DNA of 64,000 bases from Flavisolibacter longurius (GTDB taxonomy: Bacteria > Bacteroidota > Bacteroidia > Chitinophagales > Chitinophagaceae): NCBI GenBank assembly GCA_014163555.1, contig JACJGO010000020.1, positions 55,452 through 119,451 on the forward strand, read 5' to 3'. Positions 45,431-54,554 of the stretch are shown here, in pieces; within the stretch, counting starts at the first letter, position 1, and every line of letters begins with the position of its first letter. Under the pieces are notes generated by a model. It was not told the origin of the DNA. It saw nothing but the letters and a program-made list of their open reading frames with translations, and did no database searches. Position numbers and translations under genes: made by a program.

Positions 45431-46734
45431 TTTTTTGGATTTTCATTGTTAGGACGATTGTAATAATCCGGCGGAAAGGAGTTGATGTTCCGCCATAGCT
45501 CGTACCATACCGGCACATCGTTCAGCAAGGCCAGCCCGTTGGCGCCCGTGCCCATCTTTAATTCCTTTGGCCAGGGTTTTTCGGCAGGGTCCTCTGCTAC
45601 CAGCACCCGGAACTGTCCGTTGGAACTTACATTTTTTTCAACGGCTACTACTTTACCGCGAAAGGTTCCCGACGAGGCCTGCGGCCATCCGCTGAATACA
45701 ATAGCCGGAAAACCATCAAACAAAAACATAACGCGTTGCCCGCTTTGCAACAGGGGCAGGTCTACCGGGCGAACAAACATTTCCACGGCATATTGAATGT
45801 TATCCGGAACAATGTTGACCAGCATTTCGCCTTCTTTTACGGTCTCACCAATGCCGGCTTTTTTTGCCTGCACTACCTGGCCCGACTGCGGCGCCAAAAT
45901 GTAATACAGGTTGTTGCGGATATTATAGGTGCTGTATTGATTTTGCAGCTTGGCAACTTCTCCTTCGCCTGTTGCCACTTCCGACATGGACTGAAACCGT
46001 TCTCCTTCGGCCTTTGCCATTTTCTCGGTATAGTCCTGTTGGGTAGCACTAATCTCCAGCCGCACAATGGCTAGTTCCTGCTTTGTATTTAGGTATTTGT
46101 TGTCCGCACTCAGTTGCTTGGCCATGGCATTCTGATACGACTGGTTGCGTTGTTCCAACTGGGTGAGGGATACAAGGCCACTGTCGAACATCTGCCGCTG
46201 GCGATTGTATTGTTGCGTAGCAATCCGGAAGTCGTTAGCGGCAGCAGCCGCTTCAATGCTGTCGCTTTGCAGCTTAACCTGCAACTGGCGGATCTTGTTT
46301 TCCAGTTGCGCAAGCTTTAGCTGCAATCCTGAGGAAAGCGCACCAATCTGTGTTTCGGTGGCGCCGGCTTTGTTCCGGTAATTAGCAATGCCGCGTTGCT
46401 TGGCCGTGATTTGTTCACGGGTTCTTTCCAGCAACTGCGGGTCGAGGTAAGCCTCTTTCACTTCCGAAATTTGTACCAGCGTGTCGCCGGCTTTGACAAA
46501 GTCGCCTTCTTTTACATGCCATTTTACAATGCGCCCTGCAATGACGGTATTAATTTGTTGCGGACGTTGCTCTTGTCGCAGCGCCATCACAGCGCCTTTG
46601 GCCCGGATGGTTTGTGTCCAGGGCATAAAAAGAAAAATGAGCAGGGCTATCAGGATTGCTGTAATCCAGAAGCGAACCCGGCTTCGTTTGCCTTGGAGGT
46701 AAATATGTTGATAGGCAGATATCGTGTGTTTCAT
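45427..46734 (-). CDS. HlyD-family membrane fusion protein
   Basis: 435 residues. One N-terminal membrane helix (about 22-40), a biotinyl-lipoyl half (GRIVKWHVKEGDFVKAGDTL), a long coiled-coil hairpin (about 100-260), the second lipoyl half (LAPQSGQVVQAKKAGIGETV) and a beta-barrel domain. It bridges an inner membrane ABC exporter and TolC, as in type I secretion. It lies 30 bp downstream of the ABC gene. Confidence 0.9.
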   Translation of the reverse strand: MKHTISAYQHIYLQGKRSRVRFWITAILIALLIFLFMPWTQTIRAKGAVMALRQEQRPQQINTVIAGRIVKWHVKEGDFVKAGDTLVQISEVKEAYLDPQLLERTREQITAKQRGIANYRNKAGATETQIGALSSGLQLKLAQLENKIRQLQVKLQSDSIEAAAAANDFRIATQQYNRQRQMFDSGLVSLTQLEQRNQSYQNAMAKQLSADNKYLNTKQELAIVRLEISATQQDYTEKMAKAEGERFQSMSEVATGEGEVAKLQNQYSTYNIRNNLYYILAPQSGQVVQAKKAGIGETVKEGEMLVNIVPDNIQYAVEMFVRPVDLPLLQSGQRVMFLFDGFPAIVFSGWPQASSGTFRGKVVAVEKNVSSNGQFRVLVAEDPAEKPWPKELKMGTGANGLALLNDVPVWYELWRNINSFPPDYYNRPNNENPKK

Positions 46735-46764
46735 AACAGCCTTTTTACGCGTTAAAAATTTCTA

Positions 46765-48390
46765 TTAGAGTGTGACTGTTTGGTTCGACTGGCGGATGAA
46801 CTGCGGATCGTTGGTAGTCACAATCACGGTTGCATCCACCTCTGTCAACAGAAACTGTTGTATCTGTTTCGTAGCCTGATCGCCAACGCCCTGCCAGGGT
46901 TCTTCCAGCAGCAGCAGCCTGGGTTTGTGTGCCAGGGCCCGTACCAGCATAATCTTCTGTACAACGTTCTTCGGCAGGCGATTCCCGGTCGCATCCAACA
47001 CGGTGTCGAAGCCTTTGGGCAGGCTGGTGATAAATTCAGAAAGTCCTGTGATTTCAGTGAGACGGGAAATATAAGCACTGTCGGCAGTCTCATTTCCCAG
47101 GGCAATATTTTCCCAAAGCGAGCCGGTAAACACATCCTGTTGGTTCAGTACAATGCCGGTTTGCGACCGCAGGTATTCGAGGCTGTAATTGCCAATGGGA
47201 ATTCCATTGATAAGAACAGAGCCCGCAAACGACGGATAAGCGCCTGTCAGCAGTTTCAGGATGGTGCTTTTGCCACTGCCGTCCTTTCCGGTAATGCTCA
47301 CTTTTGCGCCGGGTGTTATATGAAAGGATAGATGGTTTAGGATGAAATGTCCTTCCCTGTACGCAAAGGAAACATCGTTGAAGGCAACACCGAAAGCTTC
47401 TCTATGCATTGGCGCAAATGTGCCCTCGCTTTCCACCGGTTTATCAAGCAGCTTGTTTATCTTTTCTACCGATGTCAATGCACTGTAAACACTATCCATG
47501 TTGACGATCAGTTTCTCTACAGAAGTAGTGATGATCAGGATCACAATCTCTGCCGCCACAAACTGACCGATGTTGATCTGCTGATTGAGCAAAAGAATAC
47601 AGCCTACGATCAGCATGGCGGCAGTGATCAGGACTTTAAACGCAATGAGTACCCTGTACTGAAGGAGCAGAATAGAAAAATGCTTTTTCCGGGCTTCCAC
47701 ATAATTGATCACTTTGGCATCGGCCTTTTTTTCGTGCAGGGAATGATGGGCCGAAAACTTGAACTGCTTGATCACTCGTGCCATCTCTTCCAGCCAGCCT
47801 GCTACTTCGTATTTGTAATGACTCTTTTCAAGACTGGTTTGAAAACCTTTGTTGCCCGTGACATAAAAGATCAGGTAAAGAACAAGCAGCAAGAAGACGC
47901 CGAAAAAAATAAAGGATGAATGATAAAAACTTAACAGGATCAAGCCCAGTAAAATCTGCGTAATGGCCAGCGGAAACTCAAGCAGAATCTTCGCCATGCT
48001 TTTTTGCAAAACAGGAATGTCGAAAAACCGGTTTACCAGTTCCGGCAGGTAAACGTTATCGACTTTTTGCAGGTCCAGTCGCGGAATATGACTGGTAAAA
48101 GCAAACGAATAGCGAACGAAGATTTTCTGGTTAATGCGTTCGATGATCTTCATTTGGTTCATCTGCAAAATGCCATTGCAAAGCACCCCAATCACAACAA
48201 GAGCGATCAGAATAGCCAGCGAGGTAGACATAGCACCTCCCAGTACAAAACCAATAATGGCCTGAATGCCCAGGGGCAGCGAAAGCTGGATCAATCCGCC
48301 CAGGACGGCAAAAAAATAAATGGAGCTGATCTCGGATTTTTCTTCACGCAACAGGCGTGCAATCCGGGTAAGCGGGTTTGTTGGCACCAT
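46765..48390 (-). CDS. ABC exporter (type I secretion-like) with altered nucleotide-binding motifs
   Basis: 541 residues. There is no C39 peptidase domain. A six-helix membrane domain (about 20-300) is followed by an ATPase domain with Walker A TGKDGSGKST. The signature region reads LPKNVVQKIMLVRAL where LSGGQ is expected, and Walker B reads LLLLEEPWQG in place of LLLLDEPT. These changes may be a subfamily trait, or may mean weak ATPase activity or a need for a second site. Operon order: small protein, ABC, HlyD, TolC. It probably exports a peptide or other secreted product; none is identified. Confidence 0.85.
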   Translation of the reverse strand: MVPTNPLTRIARLLREEKSEISSIYFFAVLGGLIQLSLPLGIQAIIGFVLGGAMSTSLAILIALVVIGVLCNGILQMNQMKIIERINQKIFVRYSFAFTSHIPRLDLQKVDNVYLPELVNRFFDIPVLQKSMAKILLEFPLAITQILLGLILLSFYHSSFIFFGVFLLLVLYLIFYVTGNKGFQTSLEKSHYKYEVAGWLEEMARVIKQFKFSAHHSLHEKKADAKVINYVEARKKHFSILLLQYRVLIAFKVLITAAMLIVGCILLLNQQINIGQFVAAEIVILIITTSVEKLIVNMDSVYSALTSVEKINKLLDKPVESEGTFAPMHREAFGVAFNDVSFAYREGHFILNHLSFHITPGAKVSITGKDGSGKSTILKLLTGAYPSFAGSVLINGIPIGNYSLEYLRSQTGIVLNQQDVFTGSLWENIALGNETADSAYISRLTEITGLSEFITSLPKGFDTVLDATGNRLPKNVVQKIMLVRALAHKPRLLLLEEPWQGVGDQATKQIQQFLLTEVDATVIVTTNDPQFIRQSNQTVTL

Positions 48391-48446
48391 AACAGTTGGA
48401 TGCTGATTTAAAACGTTGAAACAATAAAAATTACGGCTGGTTGTAG

Positions 48447-48770
48447 TCAGCAGGCATCCGGTGGCGGTGCTACAAATTCAAGGAGGGGAGAGGGGTGTGA
48501 TTTTTCTACAAAGCCGGCGTAGAAGGACCTGTTTTCTTCTTCGCGAAAGGCTTGAAGAGCCAGATTGTATTCTTTGGCGATGTCTCCTTTTTCTTTACCG
48601 GCATTTAGTTTTTGCTCCGGTTTTTCTTCATCGATATAAGTATAGAAGACCGCCTTTTGCGAAGAAAAAAAATGCAGCACAGGAATCGCCTGCAACAGCA
48701 TCAGGGAAAGAAACAATATGGAGACGAGCCTTCTCAAAATGGAGTGTAAGATAATTTTCCCGGTTAACAA
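48447..48770 (-). CDS. Small membrane-anchored protein heading the exporter operon
   Basis: 107 residues. Basic start, one membrane helix (about 13-35), a Lys/Glu-rich region, and an end FVAPPPDAC. Not recognised. It shares its layout, N-terminal helix and Pro-Pro-Pro near the C-terminus, with the small protein at 40754-41113, but I see no clear alignment. It lies 56 bp upstream of the ABC gene on the same strand, so it may be an accessory to the exporter or, less likely, its cargo. Confidence 0.6.
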   Translation of the reverse strand: MLTGKIILHSILRRLVSILFLSLMLLQAIPVLHFFSSQKAVFYTYIDEEKPEQKLNAGKEKGDIAKEYNLALQAFREEENRSFYAGFVEKSHPSPLLEFVAPPPDAC

Positions 48771-48860
48771 CTCAGGTTAGAGATTGTTTAAATTTTTTGA
48801 AACATTTTTTTATGCTTTAAATTCATCCGCTCAAATTCGTTCACCGCAAAACCATCAAAC

Positions 48861-50786
48861 ATGGCTTATCCTTACCAGATACGATCATTAGAAGAATACA
48901 AGGAGCAATATCAGGAAAGCGTAGACAGACCGGAAGAATTTTGGGGCCGTGTGGCAGAAAATTTTCAGTGGCGGAAAAAATGGGACAAAGTGCTGGAATG
49001 GAATTTTACCGAGCCTTCGGTAAAATGGTTTCTCAACGGAAAGCTCAACATCACCGAAAACTGCATCGACCGTCACCTAGCAGAGATGGGAGAGAAGCCG
49101 GCCATTATCTGGGAGCCCAACAACCCCGATGACCGGGTACGGATAGTCACCTACAACCGCCTGCACAAGCGGGTTTGCCAGGTGGCGCAAATGCTGAAGA
49201 ACAATGGTGTAAAACGAGGCGACCGTGTGTGCATTTACATGGGTATGGTACCCGAACTGGCTTACGCCGTTTTGGGTTGTGCCCGCATTGGTGCTATTCA
49301 CAGCGTGGTGTTTGGCGGCTTTTCGGCGCAAAGCATTGCCGACCGCCTGGAAGATGCCGGCGCTGAATACATTATTACGGCGGATGGTGCCTTCCGCGGC
49401 GAAAAAGTGATCCCGCTGAAAGACACGATCGATGATGCCCTGATTGGCAATAAAACCGTAAAAAGAGTGATTGTTTTCACCCGTACCCGCACGCCGGTGT
49501 CCATGATCAAAGGCCGCGATGTGTGGTGGGAAGATGAAATGGAACATTCGCTGGGACAGGTGGAGAAAAACAATGTGGTGCACTTTCCTGCTGAGGACAT
49601 GGATGCCGAAGACCCGCTGTTTATTTTATATACATCCGGAAGCACCGGCAAGCCCAAAGGGGTGGTGCATTCCTGTGCCGGCTATATGGTGTGGACGGCG
49701 TACACCTTTGTTAACACGTTTCAGTATAAACCCGGCGACATTCATTTCTGCACCGCTGATATCGGGTGGATCACCGGGCACAGTTATATCGTTTACGGAC
49801 CGCTGGCAGCCGGCGGTACCTCGGTGATGTTTGAAGGCATTCCCACCTGGCCCGATGCCGGCCGTTTTTGGGATGTGGTGGACAAACACAAGGTGAACAT
49901 TTTATACACGGCACCAACGGCCATCCGTTCGCTGATGGGATTTGGACTGAAGCCGCTGGAAGGCAAAGACCTTTCTACTTTAAAAATATTGGGTACGGTG
50001 GGTGAACCCATCAACGAAGAAGCCTGGCATTGGTACCATGAGCATATTGGCAAAGGCAAATGCCCGATCGTGGATACCTGGTGGCAAACCGAAACCGGCG
50101 GTGTGCTCATCTCCAACCTGGCCGGTGTAACGCCTGCCAAACCCAGTTGGGCCACTTTGCCCCTGCCCGGCGTGCAGCCGATCTTAGTCGATGAAAATGG
50201 GAAGGAAGTGGAGGGCAACCCGGCTTCCGGTAACCTTTGCATCAAAGCGCCGTGGCCGTCTATTCTGCGCACGACTTATGGCGACCACGAACGCTGTCGC
50301 CAGACCTATTTTTCTACGTACGAAAATTTATACTTTACCGGTGACGGTGCCCTGCGGGACGAAGAGGGCAATTACCGCATTACTGGCCGGGTGGATGATG
50401 TGCTGAATGTGAGCGGACACCGGATTGGTACTGCCGAAGTGGAAAATGCCATCAACATGCACAGCGATGTGGTGGAAAGTGCCGTGGTGGGGTATCCGCA
50501 TGATATCAAAGGGCAGGGCATTTATGCCTATGTCATTTGCAGCCATATGCACGGCAGTGATGATGAGATGCGACGGAATATTCTGCAGACGGTTTCCCGC
50601 ATTATTGGACCGATTGCTAAACCGGACAAGATTCAGTTTGTACCGGGGCTTCCCAAAACCCGGAGCGGAAAGATCATGCGCCGCATTCTGCGTAAAATTG
50701 CTGAAGGAGAGACATCGAATTTTGGTGATACTACCACACTGCTTGACCCGGGAGTGGTGGAAGAGATTGCAAAGGGAAAGCTGTGA
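48861..50786 (+). CDS. acs: Acetyl-CoA synthetase
   Basis: 641 residues, near the usual 650. It makes acetyl-CoA from acetate, CoA and ATP through acetyl-AMP. Landmarks are the P-loop YTSGSTGKPKGVVHSCAGYM, the acetyl-pocket segment with DTWWQTETGG, GDGALRDEEGNYRITGRVDD in the hinge, and GLPKTRSGKIMRRILRK at the end, whose lysine (SGK) is the usual site of regulatory acetylation. Monocistronic, with word array B2 and a strong terminator after it. Confidence 0.97.
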   Translation: MAYPYQIRSLEEYKEQYQESVDRPEEFWGRVAENFQWRKKWDKVLEWNFTEPSVKWFLNGKLNITENCIDRHLAEMGEKPAIIWEPNNPDDRVRIVTYNRLHKRVCQVAQMLKNNGVKRGDRVCIYMGMVPELAYAVLGCARIGAIHSVVFGGFSAQSIADRLEDAGAEYIITADGAFRGEKVIPLKDTIDDALIGNKTVKRVIVFTRTRTPVSMIKGRDVWWEDEMEHSLGQVEKNNVVHFPAEDMDAEDPLFILYTSGSTGKPKGVVHSCAGYMVWTAYTFVNTFQYKPGDIHFCTADIGWITGHSYIVYGPLAAGGTSVMFEGIPTWPDAGRFWDVVDKHKVNILYTAPTAIRSLMGFGLKPLEGKDLSTLKILGTVGEPINEEAWHWYHEHIGKGKCPIVDTWWQTETGGVLISNLAGVTPAKPSWATLPLPGVQPILVDENGKEVEGNPASGNLCIKAPWPSILRTTYGDHERCRQTYFSTYENLYFTGDGALRDEEGNYRITGRVDDVLNVSGHRIGTAEVENAINMHSDVVESAVVGYPHDIKGQGIYAYVICSHMHGSDDEMRRNILQTVSRIIGPIAKPDKIQFVPGLPKTRSGKIMRRILRKIAEGETSNFGDTTTLLDPGVVEEIAKGKL

Positions 50787-50936
50787 GATGGTGAGTGGTC
50801 AGTAATGAGTCAGCGACAAAGTTCTAAATGATTTAAAACGAAAGAGCCTCCTGCATAGTCAGGAGGCTCTTTCGTAAAATAGTTGATGTGTTGTCAGAAA
50901 CTCACCATTCACCACTGACCACTCACCACATCACTT
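50783..50936. repeat. Quasi-palindromic word array B2 (convergent acs and L,D-transpeptidase ends)
   Basis: The left arm GTGAGATGGTGAGTGGTCAG starts inside the acs stop region. The right arm is ACTCACCATTCACCACTGAC, then CACTCACCACATCAC, running to the transpeptidase stop. The centre is a perfect terminator hairpin. Vocabulary shared with 17766-17889. Confidence 0.75.
50838..50875. terminator. Bidirectional terminator between acs and the L,D-transpeptidase gene
   Basis: Perfect 16-bp arms ACGAAAGAGCCTCCTG / CAGGAGGCTCTTTCGT with a 6-base loop, in the middle of word array B2. Confidence 0.9.
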
Positions 50937-51530
50937 CCGGATGGTGATGGTGGTACCCACAGGCAGATAACTGTACAGGTCTTCCACATCGCGGCGCTTC
51001 AAGGAGATGCAACCCAGTGTCCAGTTTTTATATTTATCCACTACAAAGTCTTCGTTGGGCCAGGTGCCGTGAATACCGATTTCGCCACCGGGTGAAGCCC
51101 AGGCCGGAACTTCGCCCCGCTCTTTGCGGCGTTTGAACTTGGCCATGCTTTCTTCATTGGGATAGTCGATGCTGATGAACCGGTCCCACTTGGCATGCGG
51201 CCGTTTGCCGTTGATGCGGAAAGTGCCTTCCGGCGTATTGCGGTCGCCTTCCATTTTTTTATCGTCCAGGGTATTGTTGCCAAATACTACGGGGTAGGTG
51301 GCAAACCAACCCTTGGAATCATAAACACTCAGTTCGTATTTACGCTTGTCAACAATAATGTACATAGGCGCTACCGGCATTGATGCGGCAAGGCGCTTGG
51401 TAGCCGTCGTTGCCTTGTAGGTTCGGGCAGCCGATGTTTTGTTGGTCATCCGGCTTTCGGAGCTGGTGCTGTTTACCATAAGGCCACCGGCTGAAAGAAG
51501 AAGCGTAGTCAGTAAAATGGTGGTTTTCAT
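50931..51530 (-). CDS. L,D-transpeptidase (YkuD family)
   Basis: 199 residues with an N-terminal hydrophobic signal-like segment. The YkuD domain (about 55-198) starts YIIVDKRKYELSVYDSKG and carries the catalytic motif: His in IGIHGTWP, then NWTLGCISLKRRDVEDLY with the nucleophile Cys. Such enzymes cross-link meso-DAP residues in peptidoglycan or attach proteins to it, and resist most beta-lactams except carbapenems. It is periplasmic and transcribed alone. Confidence 0.92.
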   Translation of the reverse strand: MKTTILLTTLLLSAGGLMVNSTSSESRMTNKTSAARTYKATTATKRLAASMPVAPMYIIVDKRKYELSVYDSKGWFATYPVVFGNNTLDDKKMEGDRNTPEGTFRINGKRPHAKWDRFISIDYPNEESMAKFKRRKERGEVPAWASPGGEIGIHGTWPNEDFVVDKYKNWTLGCISLKRRDVEDLYSYLPVGTTITIRK

Positions 51531-51826
51531 GTTACAGTAAGGGATTTGAGGTTAGCTGCTTTTTTAACGGAAGTCGTTTGAAATTTATTTTCTTCTGTCA
51601 AAAATTTTTACAGTTATTGTGAAATCTTTATCCGGTTAGGGTTTCAGTTACTGAATACTTTTAATGTATGGTCCGTAAAACTAAAGCCAGCCTCTTTACC
51701 GAAATCCATTCAATCGGTAAATGCCGGTAAAACGAAGATAAAAACCTGCACCAGAAATAGGAGCGTACCTATACGCGGAGTTTCACGCATTTTTTATCGA
51801 AAGTTTTCCACAGGTGTTCCCATAAA
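51531..51826. other. Spacer upstream of the L,D-transpeptidase gene
   Basis: About 300 bp with no gene. It is AT-rich near the transpeptidase. A single TTTTCCACA (51804-51812) resembles a DnaA box but has no companions. I see no convincing -7/-33 pair. Confidence 0.5.
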
Positions 51827-51852
51827 AAAACCTGTCCGTTGGGACAGGTTTT
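51827..51852 (-). terminator. Terminator of the sigma / anti-sigma / OMP operon
   Basis: Arms AAAACCTGTCC / GGACAGGTTTT with a 4-base loop. On the minus strand it is followed by seven T residues, 20 bp after the outer membrane protein stop codon. Confidence 0.9.
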
Positions 51853-51872
51853 CTTGAAAATTCATTTCTTGA

Positions 51873-52697
51873 TTAGAAGTGGCTGAAGCGGATGCCTACG
51901 TTGTATGGCGTTTGATCCAATCCTTTTTCCCACATGTTGCGGGTGGCCAGCGAGCCGTAAAGACGTACCGGGCCAAGGGTCAGCTCACCAATGTAAGACA
52001 CCTTCCATTTTTCCAGGTTGAAATTATCGTGCAGTTTTGTTTTATCGCCATCCTGCTTGATTTTTTGACGGGCTGAATACAGGTAGCCTACACTAACACC
52101 GGCGCTGAAGCCAAAACCGTTTCGTTTACCCGGCGTAAAGTTGAAGTTCAGCATCATGGGGATGGTAGCATAGTCGGCAGCCAGCTTGTTTTTACCAGCG
52201 CTAGCCAGTTCCTGATCCAGGCGAATGGTTGTTGGGTTTTTGGTGAAGCGTACCTTTTCGTCGTCAAAACGGTAGTTGTTCAATTCCACGCCCAGTCCGT
52301 ATTTCAGGTTCACTACGTGTTTTACCAGGTTGAGTTTTTGTTGGAATATCCAGATGTTGACGTTTACCGATTTGCCGGTGCGCAGTTCAAGGTTATCCTT
52401 GCTGGCAATGTCGGCGCTCACAAAACCCGATTGCTGGGCGGCTGCATAATTGGTTTCGTCTTTATAGTTGGCGAAGCCCAGGTCAACAATCCACCAGTTG
52501 GTAGAGATGTTGGAATTGCTGCGGCGACGGTTGCTGATAATCACCTCGCGGTTTTCGCGGTTATCCCGTCCGGGTTTTTTAATAATGATCATACCGCCGA
52601 TGCGGATTGTGTCGGCGCTCTTTTCAGTAGAGTCAGTTTGGGCAAAAGAGGACAAAGCGAGTCCGATTGCCAGTGTTGCAAGTACAGCTTTTTTCAT
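51873..52697 (-). CDS. Outer membrane beta-barrel protein under ECF control
   Basis: 274 residues. Signal peptide ends LALSSFAQ. After an Arg/Asn-rich stretch (NRENREVIISNRRR), the rest alternates hydrophobic and polar residues as in PorT/OmpA-like barrels and ends with GIRFSHF, an aromatic terminus. It is the last gene of the operon sigma - anti-sigma - barrel, 17 bp after the anti-sigma stop. It may be a target or a sensor of that envelope-stress-like circuit, which is inference. Confidence 0.78.
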   Translation of the reverse strand: MKKAVLATLAIGLALSSFAQTDSTEKSADTIRIGGMIIIKKPGRDNRENREVIISNRRRSNSNISTNWWIVDLGFANYKDETNYAAAQQSGFVSADIASKDNLELRTGKSVNVNIWIFQQKLNLVKHVVNLKYGLGVELNNYRFDDEKVRFTKNPTTIRLDQELASAGKNKLAADYATIPMMLNFNFTPGKRNGFGFSAGVSVGYLYSARQKIKQDGDKTKLHDNFNLEKWKVSYIGELTLGPVRLYGSLATRNMWEKGLDQTPYNVGIRFSHF

Positions 52698-52714
52698 AAA
52701 ATGCGTTTTGTCGA

Positions 52715-53779
52715 TTAGTTCAATTTGAGGGCTACTGCACCTACCAAGATTTCGTTGTCTGCGTTGACAGTTCCAATGCCGGTGCGGCGTTCAAGGAAGC
52801 GTGACACTTTGCGCAGGAAACCTTTGGCTGATGATTTTTTTGGTTTGAAATCCTCCTCCGTTACTGCAGGTTCTTCGGGGCTTTCTAAAGGGTTATACGC
52901 AGTAGCCTGGGTAGATGTTACAACCGGATTTGCTACAATTTTGTTAAGGACCATTGTTTGTTTCTGGGTAAGAACGGATGGCTTGCTGTTGACCGGTTCC
53001 ACCTTTGCCAGGGCGCCTGTTTCAATAGTGTTCTCTTGCATAACAGGTAACTGCTGCGGAAGTGGCGCCTCTACCTGTGGTGCTATGTTCTTCGCAACCT
53101 GTGTTTGCTTTTCAACCGGCTTCTTTGTTTCGTTTTGAGCCGTAGCAGAACCAACATCGGTTGTGATTACATCGTGAATGGTATTGGTTGGTGGAAGTGA
53201 TTTTCTTTCCGCCGGTTTTGGCTCTTCTTTCTTCACCAAACCATTTGCAGGAGCCAATGGTTGGTTGTTATCATTATTCAGGAAGAAAAGACTGGCAAAC
53301 AATAGGATCAGTACCGCTACGGCAATGCGCATCCAAACCGGGAACAGGGCCACCACTTTTTCGGAGCGGCGATAGAGTTCCGATTTATCAGGATAGGGAA
53401 TGATCTCGGAAGCATCCAGTTTTGTTTTTTGCAGATGCTGGTGCTGTAAATGAAAATCAGAATTGACAGCGATCTTTTCCTCTACCCGTTTCCGCTCAGT
53501 AGCCGAAAGTTCGTTATCGATATACAGCAAAAGCGATTCGTCAACGGTATTCAGCTTCATGGCATCGGCCTTCAGGCTGGCCTTGTCAAAAAATACGGTA
53601 TCGTCTGCAGGCAGTTTGGTGCTCAGTAAAAGTTCCAGTTCTTCCTGCAGGTGCGGGTGCAAAAGCAAAAAGTTGTCAACCATCTCCTTTTGAGAAGCCG
53701 TCAACTCATTATCCATATAAAGGACAAACCACTCTTCGTAGTTGTGTAAGCTGATGCTATGGTTTTCGTTAAATGACAT
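52715..53779 (-). CDS. Membrane anti-sigma factor with duplicated N-terminal domain
   Basis: 354 residues. Two tandem N-terminal copies are visible: EEWFVLYMDNELTASQKEM (about 15-55) and ESLLLYIDNELSATERKRV (about 79-118), both of the anti-sigma helical type. A membrane helix (about 148-167) is followed by a periplasmic tail rich in Pro, Thr, Val and Lys. No zinc-ligand His-X3-Cys-X2-Cys is seen. It overlaps the sigma gene by 11 bp and probably holds the ECF sigma factor at the membrane. Two binding copies in one protein is unusual. Confidence 0.8.
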   Translation of the reverse strand: MSFNENHSISLHNYEEWFVLYMDNELTASQKEMVDNFLLLHPHLQEELELLLSTKLPADDTVFFDKASLKADAMKLNTVDESLLLYIDNELSATERKRVEEKIAVNSDFHLQHQHLQKTKLDASEIIPYPDKSELYRRSEKVVALFPVWMRIAVAVLILLFASLFFLNNDNNQPLAPANGLVKKEEPKPAERKSLPPTNTIHDVITTDVGSATAQNETKKPVEKQTQVAKNIAPQVEAPLPQQLPVMQENTIETGALAKVEPVNSKPSVLTQKQTMVLNKIVANPVVTSTQATAYNPLESPEEPAVTEEDFKPKKSSAKGFLRKVSRFLERRTGIGTVNADNEILVGAVALKLN

Positions 53780-54254
53780 TTTCTACTTTTACAATGTAAT
53801 CTTTTAATTGGAGACGTGCCCGGTGCAGGTACACTTTTACCTGGCTTTCGCTGAGGTTCATGATCCTGCCAATTTCTTCGTAACTGTATCCTTCATAATC
53901 TTTCAGCAGCACAAGTGACCGTTGTGTTTCGCTTAACTTGGCCAGGGCTCTTTCCAGGATCTCTTTGGCATTGTTGTGCTGGCGGTCCGAAACTCTGGTT
54001 TCTTCCCTGAATTCATCTTTCAGGTACACCCGTTTTACTTTGCGCAGGTGATCGATCATACCGTTGTAGGCAACCGTAAAGAGGAACGATTTGCATTTGC
54101 TGTTGTCCACCTCGGCACGGGCTCGCCATAGTTTTTCAAACGCCGACTGTACCACGTCACGGGCATCTTCCTCGTGGCGAAGGTTTTTTACAATAAACCG
54201 GTACACGCCATCGGCATACAGGTTTACACAGTCGTTATACTCTTTTTCGGTCAT
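53769..54254 (-). CDS. ECF-type RNA polymerase sigma factor
   Basis: 161 residues with region 2 (DARDVVQSAFEKLWRARAEV) and region 4 (SETQRSLVLLKDYEGYSYEEIGRIMNLSESQVKVYLHRAR). No regulatory extension. Its gene heads an operon with an anti-sigma factor and an outer membrane protein. The signal it responds to is unknown. Confidence 0.95.
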   Translation of the reverse strand: MTEKEYNDCVNLYADGVYRFIVKNLRHEEDARDVVQSAFEKLWRARAEVDNSKCKSFLFTVAYNGMIDHLRKVKRVYLKDEFREETRVSDRQHNNAKEILERALAKLSETQRSLVLLKDYEGYSYEEIGRIMNLSESQVKVYLHRARLQLKDYIVKVENVI

Positions 54255-54347
54255 AATCAGTCAGCGAAACAGGCTGGGCCTCCTGTTATACGCCAGAGGG
54301 AGTAAAAAGTTACAGCAAAGGAAAATTTTTTTTAGGAAGCGCAGGCA

Positions 54348-54554
54348 TTAAATCGATAGAAGCGTCAGGAACTGCCGGGAGACCACTTCCCAGATCATTT
54401 CGCCGTTGGAAGGATTTTGCAAAGGGCGCAGGCAGTTACCGGCCCGGTTGCAGATTTCTTCCGCTTCGGAAAAGGCCGCAAAAGAAGCTGCCGCAATTAA
54501 AATAAACATGAGGGAGAACAGGATATAGGCAGTAGGAGTAGAAGACCGTTGCAT
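54348..54554 (-). CDS. Small membrane or exported protein, unknown
   Basis: 68 residues. One hydrophobic helix (about 9-30) then a Cys pair in EEICNRAGNCLRPLQNP. I do not recognise it. It lies upstream of the ECF sigma gene on the same strand, 93 bp away. The open frame has no overlapping rival, but evidence is slight. Confidence 0.5.
   Translation of the reverse strand: MQRSSTPTAYILFSLMFILIAAASFAAFSEAEEICNRAGNCLRPLQNPSNGEMIWEVVSRQFLTLLSI

Noticed and set aside
51804..51812. Possible DnaA box TTTTCCACA
   Set aside because: Single copy, no cluster, no dnaA/dnaN genes nearby; not an origin.
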